Shown here in pieces: positions 7,524-16,096 of a DNA stretch of 64,000 nucleotides (position 1 is the first letter of the stretch; each line of letters opens with the position of its first letter). Under the pieces are notes generated by a model. It was not told where the DNA came from, ran no database searches, and worked only from the letters and a program-made list of their open reading frames with translations. Origin of the DNA: Lachnospiraceae bacterium (GTDB lineage: Bacteria > Bacillota > Clostridia > Lachnospirales > Lachnospiraceae); contig JAJQBK010000051.1 in the NCBI GenBank assembly GCA_021203305.1, positions 1-64,000 on the forward strand, written 5' to 3'. Both the position numbers and the translations under genes were made by a program.

Positions 7524-8126
7524 TCATCCCCGCTCCCCAAACCTGTCTCTCGCAATATACGCTAAAAACTCCACCGTTTTCTCCACCCCAAAAGCCGACG
7601 AATCAATCATCAGATCCTTATTGGTGGACGGCCCGTTATATTCCGGGCAATACCTCCTGTGGTACAGCTCCCTGGAGCGGTCCACCTCCCGGATCATCCT
7701 GCGGGCTTCCTTTTCCTCCATGCCAAGCGTCTCCGTGCAGTTTTTGAGCCGGGCCTCCGCCGGTGCGTAAATATAGACGCTTAAAGAATTCTCAAAATCC
7801 CGGAGAATGCTGTCCGCGCAGCGCCCCACAATAATGCAGGATTCCCTTTTGGCCAGATCCCGGATAATATTGGTCTGAATACCGAAAATCTCATCCTGCA
7901 TGCTGGAAACGCCCATCCCCAGCGGATACTGCCGCTTAAACAGGGCGTTATTGGAATTCTCCTCCTTGCTGCTGATCACGGACACCGGCAGATCCATCCT
8001 TTTGGCGGTCTCCTCCACAATATCCCTGTCATAAAAATCAATTTCCAGCTCCTCAGCCAGCTGCTGGGCAATTGTGCGGCCCAGACTGCCGAACTGCCGG
8101 GAAAGCGTGATTACATACTGTTTCAT
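7524..8126 (-). CDS. cytidylate kinase-like family protein
   Basis: A 200-residue P-loop protein of the cytidylate kinase-like family (AAA/P-loop NMP kinase fold). The N-terminal loop is ITLSRQFGSLGRTIAQQLAEEL, the modified P-loop usual in this family; it lacks the classical GK[ST], so activity on CMP should not be assumed. A lid region rich in Arg (REVDRSRELYHRRYC) is near residue 150. The ATG at 8126 has GAGGAGG ahead. It starts 12 bases after the upstream permease stop and is the last gene of the amino acid ABC operon. Why it is there is not evident; similar stand-alone members are frequent in Clostridia. Confidence 0.82.
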   Translation of the reverse strand: MKQYVITLSRQFGSLGRTIAQQLAEELEIDFYDRDIVEETAKRMDLPVSVISSKEENSNNALFKRQYPLGMGVSSMQDEIFGIQTNIIRDLAKRESCIIVGRCADSILRDFENSLSVYIYAPAEARLKNCTETLGMEEKEARRMIREVDRSRELYHRRYCPEYNGPSTNKDLMIDSSAFGVEKTVEFLAYIARDRFGERG

Positions 8127-8138
8127 TTCGCTGCCTCC

Positions 8139-8933
8139 TCAAGTGCTGTTCGCCGCGTTCAGCGTCTGCGCCAGCTGCGCCTGCCGTGCTTTCTTCAGCC
8201 TCTTATTCTTGATACTTCTCACCACACAGGACAATGTAAAATTGATGGCAAAATAGATCAGGCAGGCAAAGCCGAACAGCACAAACACATCGCTGACATT
8301 GACGGCGTTCAGGCCGTTATATCTGTGGGCGGAGCTCAGAAGCTTCTTGGTGCGGGCCATCAGCTCAATGGTCGCCACATTGGCCAGATAAGAGGAATCC
8401 TTCACCGTGGTGATCACCTGGCTTAACAGCGTGGGAATGATGTTATTGTAAGCCTGAGGCAGCACAATGTGCCACATGATCCGCACCGTGCCAAAGCCCT
8501 GGGACCGCCCCGCCTCAAACTGTCCGTGAGCCACACTGTTCAAGCCGCCCCGGACAATCTCCGCGATCACCGATGAGGTAAATAACACCAGCGCCACCAC
8601 CGTCTTAAATAAAAGCTTCACCTCCGCCGAGGACAGGCCGAACATTTTATGCTCCAGAAACCCCGGACATGGGCAGAAAATCATACACACAAAAATCCAC
8701 AATAACAGCGGCGTATTCCTGAAAATCTCAATATACGCCGTGGCCAGCCATTTCAGGATTCTGACCGGCCCCTTATTGCAGTAATTGCGGAGCATCGCCA
8801 GAACTGAGCCAATAACCAGCCCGAACAACACCGCCGTCACGGAAATCACCAGCGTAAAGGCCACGCCCTTCATCAGATAAATCAGAACCGCGGAATTTGT
8901 GATGATGGAAATGCTTCCCTTTATGTTTTCCAT
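8139..8933 (-). CDS. polar amino acid ABC transporter permease (second)
   Basis: A 264-residue inner membrane protein of the HisM/GlnP permease family, with about five or six membrane segments and the ATPase-contact EAA loop near GQFEAGRSQGFGTVRIMWHIVLPQA (about residues 135-160). It would form a heterodimeric channel with the permease encoded just upstream: that gene's TAG stop is one base before this ATG. The C-terminus ends in a Lys/Arg-rich tail. Gene order with ATPase, binding protein and two permeases supports the assignment; the substrate class is polar amino acids, not more precisely known. Confidence 0.92.
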   Translation of the reverse strand: MENIKGSISIITNSAVLIYLMKGVAFTLVISVTAVLFGLVIGSVLAMLRNYCNKGPVRILKWLATAYIEIFRNTPLLLWIFVCMIFCPCPGFLEHKMFGLSSAEVKLLFKTVVALVLFTSSVIAEIVRGGLNSVAHGQFEAGRSQGFGTVRIMWHIVLPQAYNNIIPTLLSQVITTVKDSSYLANVATIELMARTKKLLSSAHRYNGLNAVNVSDVFVLFGFACLIYFAINFTLSCVVRSIKNKRLKKARQAQLAQTLNAANST

Positions 8934-8934
8934 G

Positions 8935-9657
8935 CTACACCATCCTTCCCGAGCGCTTCACAACCTTCTTCGTCCTGCCTTCCCGCTGCTTTAAGGAAAT
9001 CTCCCACATACTGGCGACACTGGAAAGTGGGCAGCACACCAGGAAAAACAGAAGACCGCTGACCAGATAGGCGGGCGCATAGGCGCCGCCGGTGGACTCG
9101 CCGGTGACAAAATTGTAGGTGGCTGAAATTAAGTCCGCCCCTCCCACAATGTACAGGCAGGACGTGTTTTTGATCAGATTGACCACCTGATTGACCATGG
9201 GCGGCAGAATAATCTTGATGCTCTGAGGTAAAATAATATAGTACATCTTCTGAATATAGCCAAAGCCCTGGGACGACGCGGCGTCAAACTGCCCCCTGGG
9301 AATCGCCTCAATGCCCGCCCGGATCACCTCCGAGACATAAGCCCCGTGATAAATTCCCAGCGCCAGAATACCCGTCCGGATAATTCCCAGACTGACGCCC
9401 CCAAAGGCCAGCGCGTAATACAGGAAACACATCTGCAAAAGCAGGGGCGTGTTCTGCACCACCTCCACGTAAACCCGGGCGATAACCTTCAAAGGCCTTA
9501 CGCTGCCTGTCGCGAACAGGCCCAGTACAATACCAATGGCCAGAGCCAGCAGCAGCCCAAAGACGGCGGTCAGTGCCGTAGTGCCCAGGCCCTGTAAGAA
9601 AACTGCCCGGAAGGTCCATATTTTTTTCCATGCGTCAAGGGAGAATAACTGAGCCAC
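8935..9657 (-). CDS. polar amino acid ABC transporter permease (first)
   Basis: A 240-residue HisM/GlnP-type permease with several membrane segments and the EAA loop at about 145-170 (GQFDAASSQGFGYIQKMYYIILPQ). The start is GTG at 9657 with GGAG seven bases before it. It follows the binding-protein gene after about 100 bases that contain a strong hairpin and is nearly joined to the second permease gene (one base apart). Together they form the membrane channel of the importer. Confidence 0.92.
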   Translation of the reverse strand: MAQLFSLDAWKKIWTFRAVFLQGLGTTALTAVFGLLLALAIGIVLGLFATGSVRPLKVIARVYVEVVQNTPLLLQMCFLYYALAFGGVSLGIIRTGILALGIYHGAYVSEVIRAGIEAIPRGQFDAASSQGFGYIQKMYYIILPQSIKIILPPMVNQVVNLIKNTSCLYIVGGADLISATYNFVTGESTGGAYAPAYLVSGLLFFLVCCPLSSVASMWEISLKQREGRTKKVVKRSGRMV

Positions 9658-9688
9658 TTTTTATCTCCTGTCCATAAGTCAAATATCA

Positions 9689-9719
9689 AGGGCCGGTGCT
9701 TTATGAAAAGCACAGCCCT
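9689..9719 (-). promoter_or_regulatory. intercistronic stem-loop between binding protein and permease genes
   Basis: AGGGC/GCCCT and GTGCTTT/AAAGCAC pair around a 4-base loop, with no T run after it. Such hairpins often protect the upstream binding-protein mRNA from 3' decay and so raise its level over the permeases. Confidence 0.65.
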
Positions 9720-9759
9720 GTCAAAAGTTATAATTGTTTAAAAACGGATATCCGGGAAG

Positions 9760-10698
9760 TTAGTCGATTCCATACTCCGTGATCAGTCCGTCGATGGTGC
9801 CGTCCTCAAGCCAGCCGGTGATCAGAGTCTCGCACAGCTCGCTCATGCCGGAATCCTTTGTGGTGGCGACGCCGTACTCCTGGGGAGTGAACTCATCCTC
9901 AATGTAGGAGCGGGAATCCGTATTGTAAACCGCCAGGATGGACTTATCCACACAGAAGGCGTCCACCTCACCGGCCGAAAGCGCGGTGGAAATGGTGGGA
10001 TAATCGTCATACTGCTGGAAGCTGATGCCCGTGGTCCAGGTTGCCGCGTCAAAGGTGCCCGCGTCATACTCCGTGCCGTCGATGTAGCCGCCCTCAATCA
10101 TGGCCTCTGTCAGACTCTTGGCGGAGGTGGAACCGGAGGAAACGCCTACCTTCGCGTCCACCAGGTCAGCAAGAGATGTGATGCCGGAGGAATTCTCCAC
10201 CAGAACGGTCACATAATCCGTATAATAGGGGGTCGTGAAATCCCAGCTCTTCTGCCTCTCCTCCGTGATGGTGAAAGTGGCCAGCACGCAGTCGATATCC
10301 CCGGAATCCAGAAGCTCGGTTCTGGTAGCGGCGGTCACCGCCGTGTACTCCACATCCACGCCCAGGTAATCAGCGATCATCTGCGCCAGCTCGATCTCCA
10401 TACCCTCGTACTCGCCGGTCAGCTCATCCTGATAGCCGAAGCCGATGACGGCGTTTTTGACGCCGACACGCAGAACGCCTCTGTCGATAATGGCCTGCAC
10501 ATCCTCCGCGTATTCGGTTTCGCCCGCCGCTTCTTCAGATTCTTCTGACGCTTCCTCCTCCGTCTCGTCAACAGTTTCTTCCGTTTCCTCCGCTTCCGAA
10601 GAGGAAGTGGAAGTGCTGGAGGAACTGCCGCAGCCTGCCAGCATGGACACTGCCATCAGGGAGGAAAGCAACAACGCCGCTACTCTTTTCTTTTTCAT
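9760..10698 (-). CDS. amino acid ABC transporter substrate-binding lipoprotein
   Basis: A 312-residue family 3 solute-binding protein. The signal peptide ends in a lipobox (MLAGC, Cys23), so the protein is lipid-anchored outside the cell. A Ser- and Glu-rich linker (about 24-65) leads into the two-lobed domain beginning RGVLRVGVKNAVIGFGYQDE, with the characteristic ATFTITEERQKSWDFTTPYY segment. The ATG at 10698 is preceded by GAGGAG; the 46 codons open above it have no such support. It lies between the ATPase gene (284 bases upstream) and the permeases. The ligand is a polar or cyclic amino acid that cannot be named from sequence. Confidence 0.93.
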   Translation of the reverse strand: MKKKRVAALLLSSLMAVSMLAGCGSSSSTSTSSSEAEETEETVDETEEEASEESEEAAGETEYAEDVQAIIDRGVLRVGVKNAVIGFGYQDELTGEYEGMEIELAQMIADYLGVDVEYTAVTAATRTELLDSGDIDCVLATFTITEERQKSWDFTTPYYTDYVTVLVENSSGITSLADLVDAKVGVSSGSTSAKSLTEAMIEGGYIDGTEYDAGTFDAATWTTGISFQQYDDYPTISTALSAGEVDAFCVDKSILAVYNTDSRSYIEDEFTPQEYGVATTKDSGMSELCETLITGWLEDGTIDGLITEYGID

Positions 10699-10981
10699 AA
10701 TATTCTCCTCATTTCTGCGCGGCAATGATAGTGCCGGGAGCCGCGCGTTCCCGTTTATTTTATTCCGTGAAAAAGCGGAAAGCATTTTCACAGGATAAAT
10801 AACATTCTTCATCTTCAAAATCTGTTTTCCAGACATGAATTACCCGATACAAAACCCGGGATTATTTATAAATCGGGCTACGGCGAGGCTTTTAGAGGCT
10901 GCGCTTCGCGTATTAGCCAGTACAAGATGGGCATATTATTTCGCGACAGTTCCTTACTTTCCGGGGAAATACCGCACCCTC
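10699..10981 (-). other. intercistronic region between ATPase and binding-protein genes
   Basis: The 283 bases hold no gene. A hairpin GTGAAAA/TTTTCAC with an inner GC stem lies at 10767-10791, in the leader of the binding-protein gene, and CCCGAT/ATCGGG pairs near 10845-10880. No T run follows either. A separate promoter for the binding-protein gene is possible but I could not place one with confidence. Confidence 0.5.
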
Positions 10982-11710
10982 TTATTTGCGGATGATCTTC
11001 CCCAGAAACTGCTGTACCCTCTCATTCTTCGGGTGATCAAAAAACTCCTCCGGCGGCGCCTCCTCCAGAATCCGGCCGTCCGCCATGAAAATCACCCGGT
11101 CAGCCACCTGCCTGGCAAAGCCCATCTCATGGGTCACCACCACCATGGTGATATTTTCCTCATGCGCCAGCTTAATCATCACATCCAGCACCTCCTGGAT
11201 GGTCTCCGGGTCCAGCGCCGAGGTGGGCTCGTCAAACAGAATAATCTTTGTCTGTGTGCAAAGCGCCCTGGCGATGGCGATTCTCTGCTGCTGCCCGCCG
11301 GAAAGGGTATCCGGATACACATGGGCTTTGTCTGTCAGTCCAACCACATCCAGATAACGGTACGCCAGCTCCTCCGCCTCCTTTTTGCTCTTATGATGAA
11401 GCTTCATGGGCGCCAGCGTCAGATTTTTCAGCACCGTCATATGGGGATACAGATTAAACTGCTGGAAAACCATGGAGGTGGTGTCTCTCACCAGCCGGGT
11501 TTTATTTTTGTGGGTCAGCTCCTCCCCATCCAGGTACACATGGCCGCTGGTGGGCGTCTCCAGATAATTCATGCACCGCACGGTGGTGGACTTGCCGGAG
11601 CCGGAGGGGCCGATAATCACCAGCTTTTCCCCCTCCTTCACCTCCAGGTTCACATCCTTTAAAACGTGGAGGTCTCCAAAATATTTGTTTACATTTTCCA
11701 GTTTAATCAT
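10982..11710 (-). CDS. polar amino acid ABC transporter ATP-binding protein (GlnQ family)
   Basis: A 242-residue ABC ATPase. Visible motifs are Walker [10 protein letters not shown] near residue 35, the Q-loop at [11 protein letters not shown], the signature [15 protein letters not shown], Walker [14 protein letters not shown] and the switch His in [10 protein letters not shown]. It energises import of polar amino acids by the linked permeases. The start at 11710 has GGAG eight bases before; the frame is open higher up, but the promoter at 11879-11907 leaves no room for the first ATG. It is the first gene of the operon. Confidence 0.94.
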   Translation of the reverse strand: MIKLENVNKYFGDLHVLKDVNLEVKEGEKLVIIGPSGSGKSTTVRCMNYLETPTSGHVYLDGEELTHKNKTRLVRDTTSMVFQQFNLYPHMTVLKNLTLAPMKLHHKSKKEAEELAYRYLDVVGLTDKAHVYPDTLSGGQQQRIAIARALCTQTKIILFDEPTSALDPETIQEVLDVMIKLAHEENITMVVVTHEMGFARQVADRVIFMADGRILEEAPPEEFFDHPKNERVQQFLGKIIRK

Positions 11711-12084
11711 CGCTTTTTCTCCGGATTTACAAAACGGACCTGTTCCTGTTCGCCGCGCCTGGTGTGTCTCCATCCCCTGCACAGCTTTCCCGGCGTACAG
11801 CCGCTTTTGGGGAAAACAATAAAGGTGCCTTTGGCCGGTCAGACCAAAAAACGCCTTTGTTTCTCGTTTATGTGGTTCAGTATACATGCATACAATCGAT
11901 TCGTCAAGGGAAATTCTGCTCAAGATTCACTATAAATTGCCTCTGAATTTGGCTCTTTTTTACAAATTCCATCTTCTTTTTCAGCGAAAATCCCTTCACG
12001 GGTCACTATTCACAGCCGCTTACAGGCAAACTACGCTTAACGAGTCTGTTTAGGAATTGTTAAGCCGACTATGAATAATTACTT
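11711..12084 (-). other. region between HAD gene and amino acid ABC operon
   Basis: The 374 bases carry the ABC operon promoter and a leader of about 160 bases with weak hairpins, plus the 3' flank of the HAD gene. That flank has a GCTTAAC/GTTAAGC pair without a T tail and the motif CTGTGAATAGTGAC at 12002-12015 (minus strand). No gene is visible. Confidence 0.55.
11879..11907 (-). promoter_or_regulatory. sigma-A promoter of the amino acid ABC operon
   Basis: Minus strand TTGACG (11902-11907), 17-base spacer, TATACT (11879-11884). Confidence 0.78.
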
Positions 12085-12900
12085 TTACAGTACGAATCTG
12101 TGAATCACCTCCGCCACCGCGCACTCATTACAGTCCGCCTCCGTAATAAAATCGCATTCCCCCTTCATACTCTCCACCGTGTTGCGCACCCCCACGCCAA
12201 GCCCGGCCGCCTTAATCATGGACAGATCATTGTAATTATCCCCGATGGCGATGGTTTCAGAAGGCTCCACCCCCAGCAGCCTGGCTAACGACAACAGCCC
12301 CTGCCCCTTATTGACGCCCCGGTGATTAAACTCGATATAACGGTTGGAGGAATAGGAAACGTCAATATCCCCGGTGATATCCTTCAGGTCATTCTCAATC
12401 CGGTTCAGATAAGCGCGGTCTGTGTTGGTGTAGAGCACCTTCACGATCTCCTGTCCTCTCAGGAACTCAATATCCTCTGAAAAGATTTCCCGGATCTCCA
12501 TGCGCCCGGCCAGATAGTCAATCTCTCCCTGAAACAGATTGTACGCGTACACCATATCCCGCGTATAAACGTGAACACATACGTCATAAGAGAGCCCTCT
12601 GCGGTACAGCTCCCGGGCCAGATCAAATGGCAGCCCCTCAAAATGAAGCAGCCGGTTTCCCTTATTTTCCGTGACAGCGCCGCCGTTGAAGGAAATCACA
12701 TACTCTCCCTCCTTCTGCCAGAGCCCCAGCTCCTTTAAGGTTCCCTGTACAGAGGCATAGCCCCTGCCGGTGGCCGGCACAAACTTCACGCCCCGCTTTC
12801 CCGCCTCCTGAATGGCCTCAATATCCTTCGGATCGATGGTCCTGTCCAGCTTCAGCAGGGTCTCGTCCAGGTCGCACGCGATAATTTTATACATACTCAT
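12085..12900 (-). CDS. Cof-type HAD family hydrolase
   Basis: The 271-residue product is a HAD superfamily phosphatase of the Cof/IIB type, which typically removes phosphate from sugar phosphates or nucleotides. Motif I is ACDLDETLL with nucleophile Asp10 and acid Asp12; motif II is VPATGRG; motif IV is IGDNYNDLSM near residue 216; the IIB cap lies between. GGAGGATGAGT precedes the ATG. It has its own promoter (13063-13091) and a hairpin that would form at the very 5' end of the mRNA. It diverges from the DegV gene. Its natural substrate is not predictable. Confidence 0.9.
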   Translation of the reverse strand: MSMYKIIACDLDETLLKLDRTIDPKDIEAIQEAGKRGVKFVPATGRGYASVQGTLKELGLWQKEGEYVISFNGGAVTENKGNRLLHFEGLPFDLARELYRRGLSYDVCVHVYTRDMVYAYNLFQGEIDYLAGRMEIREIFSEDIEFLRGQEIVKVLYTNTDRAYLNRIENDLKDITGDIDVSYSSNRYIEFNHRGVNKGQGLLSLARLLGVEPSETIAIGDNYNDLSMIKAAGLGVGVRNTVESMKGECDFITEADCNECAVAEVIHRFVL

Positions 12901-13027
12901 CCTCCGGTTTTAATTCATTCATCTTCTCATTCATCTTCCGCAATAACAGCTTTCAAAAGTCAGCTATTGACCGGATTTTTTCTTACATCTGTACTTTATA
13001 GTGAACGGCAAATTACCTTTGACGTAA

Positions 13028-13058
13028 GGAACTGTTAAGAAATTCTTTAACAGTTTCC
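13028..13058 (-). repeat. inverted repeat at the HAD transcription start
   Basis: AACTGTTAA (13030-13038) and TTAACAGTT (13047-13055) are perfect inverted arms with an 8-base centre. They start right where the HAD transcript should begin, so they form either a repressor operator or a protective 5' hairpin. Confidence 0.65.
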
Positions 13059-13062
13059 TACT

Positions 13063-13091
13063 ATAATAAAAGACTTGCAAAGCAATATCAA
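13063..13091 (-). promoter_or_regulatory. sigma-A promoter of the HAD hydrolase gene
   Basis: Minus strand TTGATA (13086-13091), 17-base spacer, TATTAT (13063-13068). Confidence 0.7.
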
Positions 13092-13199
13092 GGGATTTCG
13101 TAAAATCAGCCGTAAAATCAACTTATCGGTATGTTATGATTCACTGATTTTATCAAAAAATTACATTTATGAATTCGCTGTGAATTGCCCCCGCATTTA

Positions 13200-13228
13200 T
13201 TGACATCATCCCGACAATCATGTATAGT
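13200..13228 (+). promoter_or_regulatory. sigma-A promoter of the DegV gene
   Basis: TTGACA (13200-13205), 17-base spacer, TATAGT (13223-13228). Confidence 0.8.
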
Positions 13229-13281
13229 GTTTTCAAATGACTTCAAAAAGGAAACTGGAATTTCAACAAAAGGAGACAGAG

Positions 13282-14154
13282 ATGGATTACGAAATATTTG
13301 TGGACATGTCGCTGGATATCGATGAGAAGGCAGCGCAGGAGATCAACATCCGCTACGTTCCCATGGAATACGGTCTGGGGGATGAGGCGCTGAAGGCGAC
13401 CGGCCCGGAGAGCGATGAGAAGATGCACTATTTTTATGAGAGCATGCGCAATAACGTGCCAACCCGGACCAGCCAGATCACTCCTTATCAGTATGAGGAA
13501 ACCTTTGCCCCGTGCATGAAGGAGGGAAAATCTGTCCTCTACATCGCCCTCTCCAGCGGACTGAGCAAGACCTACGAGGCCGCTCTTCTGGCGGCTCAAT
13601 CTCTGAAGGAGCAATATAAAGACGCCGAAATCGAGGTCATCGACAGCTTCGCCGCCACCGGCGGTATGGGCTTACTGGCGGAATGCGCTTCCAGAAACCG
13701 CGCGGACGGTATGACCCTGAAAGAGAACGCGGCCTGGCTTCGGGACAATGTCCACAATCTGAACCACTGGTTCATGGTGGAGGATCTGGTCTACTTAAAG
13801 CGCGGCGGCCGGGTTTCCGTCACCACCGCTTTCGTGGGGACAGCTCTGAATATCAAGCCGATTTTAAATATCAACTCAAAGGGCGAGCTTGGCTCCGTCG
13901 CCAACAAGCGCGGCAGCAAGCAGGCCATGCGCTATCTGGTGGACTGCTATGAGAAACGCTTTGATCCCGGCTACGGCAACACCGCCTATATCTGCTGCGC
14001 GGACTGCAAGGATACCGCCGCGGAGTTAAAAGAGATGGTGCTGAAGGTCAATCCCGGCGCGGATGTGCGCATCACCATGCTCTGCCCTGTCATCGGGGCC
14101 CACACCGGCCCGGGAATGCTTTCCCTGATCTTTTTCGGGCAGAAGATGGAATAA
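13282..14154 (+). CDS. DegV family fatty-acid-binding protein
   Basis: A 290-residue DegV/FakB-type protein, a cytosolic carrier that holds a fatty acid for phosphorylation by the FakA kinase in Firmicutes. Segments typical of the family are SSGLSKTYEAALLAAQ near residue 95, DSFAATGGMGLLA, VEDLVYLKRGGRVS and the C-terminal VIGAHTGPGMLSLIFF. The N-terminal DSS/DST motif is replaced by VDMSLDI, which may alter ligand contact. The ATG at 13282 has AAAGGAG ahead; the earlier in-frame ATG at 13237 lies at the transcription start. It is monocistronic between a strong promoter and a strong terminator. A free-standing FakA C-terminal-like protein is encoded at 36697-36948. Confidence 0.9.
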   Translation: MDYEIFVDMSLDIDEKAAQEINIRYVPMEYGLGDEALKATGPESDEKMHYFYESMRNNVPTRTSQITPYQYEETFAPCMKEGKSVLYIALSSGLSKTYEAALLAAQSLKEQYKDAEIEVIDSFAATGGMGLLAECASRNRADGMTLKENAAWLRDNVHNLNHWFMVEDLVYLKRGGRVSVTTAFVGTALNIKPILNINSKGELGSVANKRGSKQAMRYLVDCYEKRFDPGYGNTAYICCADCKDTAAELKEMVLKVNPGADVRITMLCPVIGAHTGPGMLSLIFFGQKME

Positions 14155-14185
14155 GCAATCCCATATTTACTCAGTATTATAAATC

Positions 14186-14219
14186 AACCGCCATCTGTTT
14201 TCACGGACAGATGGCGGTT
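14186..14219 (+). terminator. intrinsic terminator, probably bidirectional
   Basis: AACCGCCATCTGT (14186-14198) pairs perfectly with ACAGATGGCGGTT (14207-14219), followed by TTT. It serves the DegV gene and, from the other side, may also serve the convergent rubredoxin gene. Confidence 0.9.
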
Positions 14220-14260
14220 TTTATCGTTTCTCCCGGCCTCCCCTTTTTCCTATCGTTTTC

Positions 14261-14863
14261 TCATTCAAGAGGAATAAAGTCACTTGCCGGATGCTTGCAC
14301 CATGGGCAGATGAAGTCCTTCGGCAGCACGTCCCCCTCGTATATGTAACCGCACACAGTGCACACAAAGCCCTTCTTTTTTGCCGGTGCGGGAGCCGTCT
14401 TGACATTGGCCTGATAGTAGCTGTAGGTCACAGACTCATCATCGGACAGCACTGCCCCGTCCGTCACATCCGCCAGAAACAGGGTGTGAGTTCCCAGATC
14501 CTTACTCTCAATCACCTCCGCGCTCAGATATGCGTTGGCATTCTCCGACAGATACACCAGACCGTTTTCACTGCGGCTGACGGTGATTTCCTTCATCTTG
14601 TCCACATCTTTTCCACTCTGGAAACCCCAGTGCTGATAAGTAGCAAAGGGCGCCTTCTGTGTCAGGATGGACACGTTGAATTTCCCTGTTCTCAAGACCA
14701 TGTCGTGAGTCAGATTATTCTTGTTGACAGCCACAGTAATTCTGTTCGGCTCGGAAGTGACCTGCGTTACCGTATTGACGATACAGCCGTTGTCCCGGCC
14801 GCCCTCTTTCGCTGTCAGCACAAACAGGCCGTAGCTTAATTTATACATTGCTTTCTTGTCCAT
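14261..14863 (-). CDS. flavin reductase-rubredoxin fusion (high-molecular-weight rubredoxin)
   Basis: The 200-residue product joins an FMN-binding flavin reductase domain (about 1-150) to a C-terminal rubredoxin domain with two Cys pairs, CTVCGY and CPWC, that bind one iron. Such proteins (Hrb/NROR partners) pass electrons from NAD(P)H-linked donors to oxygen- or nitric-oxide-scavenging flavodiiron proteins in anaerobes. The second knuckle reads CPWCKHP in place of the usual CPxCGV. The start ATG at 14863 is chosen by GGGAG spacing; the frame is open 21 codons further up. No flavodiiron gene is adjacent. A role in oxidative stress defence is inferred from the family. Confidence 0.9.
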   Translation of the reverse strand: MDKKAMYKLSYGLFVLTAKEGGRDNGCIVNTVTQVTSEPNRITVAVNKNNLTHDMVLRTGKFNVSILTQKAPFATYQHWGFQSGKDVDKMKEITVSRSENGLVYLSENANAYLSAEVIESKDLGTHTLFLADVTDGAVLSDDESVTYSYYQANVKTAPAPAKKKGFVCTVCGYIYEGDVLPKDFICPWCKHPASDFIPLE

Positions 14864-15043
14864 ATGCATCTTCTCCCTTCCATGGGCAATAGGCTCAGAA
14901 AAGAATCCGCAAAGGATAGCTCTCATGATGATATCAATTCCACCGCGCCCATAAAGCCATATCCATTTTGTCTGACTCTATTTTAATGGATTGAAAACCG
15001 GATTTCAAGCACGATTCCGTATTCTCTCATAAAATCTGCTGTT

Positions 15044-15931
15044 TTAAAATTTCCCTTCCCTCGACGGCCTCTTATCCGTCCCGATATACTGGACATCCCG
15101 AAAGTCCAGGACATTGTGCCGGATGATCCAGTCAATATAGGTCATGATATAATGGGCGGACAGCAGGTACCCGAGGGCGTTCATATGCCCTCCGTCAAAA
15201 TATTTCGCCTGAAAGTCCTGATCATAGGGCGGCGCGTAATGAAATAAATCCACCACAAAGCAGTTCTTCAGCTTCTCTGCGATTCCCTCAATGACAGTAC
15301 AAAACTCCTCACTGCCAAAGTCGGTGGGCATGGTCAGCAGGAAAAATTTGGCCTCCGGCTGCATGGACTGCAGACGCTGGATAATTTTGGCGTAATATCC
15401 GGCAAAGGTAGGGGCGTTCTTCTCATAACTGTCCAGGTCGATATCTGTCTGCGGATTGCCGATTTGTCCATTATATACAGCCTGAAACGTATCCGGCCAG
15501 CCGATATCGTTGACCCCAAGCGCCAGAATGTAGCCCTGTTTCGCGTTATCCGTGTCAAACAAATGATTCAGGTTTTCCACAGGGCTTGTGCCTGCGTCGG
15601 CCTCCCTGTACAGCTGATACGCTGTCAGCCCTCCTCTGGAAAAATTGGTCATCTGTATTCCCGTGATCCGCTCAATCTGCTTCGCCCAGGAATATTCATA
15701 GCAGTCCCACCAGACCTTTTCACCGTCCGGCCCGATGCACTCGAACTCCCCGCTGGTAAGGCTGTCGCCAATACAGCCAATAGAACGGAAGATGTTCATC
15801 ATGCCGCCATCCCGGATGATATTTTCCAGCGGAAAATCTTTTTGCTTCCTGTCATTTGATTTTATTTTCTCCTGCTCCACGTTATTTTCTCCCTGTCCTG
15901 TTTTTTTAACTTCCCGGCTGTCTGCTGCCAT
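15044..15931 (-). CDS. SGNH/GDSL hydrolase family protein
   Basis: A 295-residue SGNH hydrolase, probably an esterase on acyl or acetyl groups. The nucleophile motif IGDSLTSG (Ser57), the oxyanion motif GVNDIG and the C-terminal FDGGHMNALGY carrying the Asp/His pair are all present. The first 45 residues are charged and low in complexity, and a more usual family start would be the Met pair near residue 44-45; but only the ATG at 15931 has a strong AAGGAGG, so I keep the longer form. There is no signal peptide, so it acts in the cytosol or is exported unconventionally. It stands alone; substrate unknown. Confidence 0.85.
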   Translation of the reverse strand: MAADSREVKKTGQGENNVEQEKIKSNDRKQKDFPLENIIRDGGMMNIFRSIGCIGDSLTSGEFECIGPDGEKVWWDCYEYSWAKQIERITGIQMTNFSRGGLTAYQLYREADAGTSPVENLNHLFDTDNAKQGYILALGVNDIGWPDTFQAVYNGQIGNPQTDIDLDSYEKNAPTFAGYYAKIIQRLQSMQPEAKFFLLTMPTDFGSEEFCTVIEGIAEKLKNCFVVDLFHYAPPYDQDFQAKYFDGGHMNALGYLLSAHYIMTYIDWIIRHNVLDFRDVQYIGTDKRPSREGKF

Positions 15932-16096
15932 ATCGACCTCCTTCTGACACTGCACTCAGCCGGTTCCACCCCTGTAAATCATGCCATAACTTCCAGCGTA
16001 CCGTTTCGTAAATAGCCGGACATTTTGCGAAGGACATTTCTCCGAGAGCACAGATCAAAAATCCTCAGCATAGCCGGAATTCTCCGATTCTTCCAT

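Larger units (their letters stand above)
12901..13281. other. divergent promoter region between HAD and DegV genes
   Basis: The 381 bases hold the minus-strand HAD promoter, the inverted repeat beside it, and the plus-strand DegV promoter at 13200-13228. The rest is A/T-rich with no gene. Confidence 0.6.

Noticed and set aside
15044-15799. shorter start for the SGNH hydrolase at the Met pair near 15799
   Set aside because: It would give a more usual family length, but no good ribosome site precedes it, whereas the upstream ATG at 15931 has AAGGAGG.
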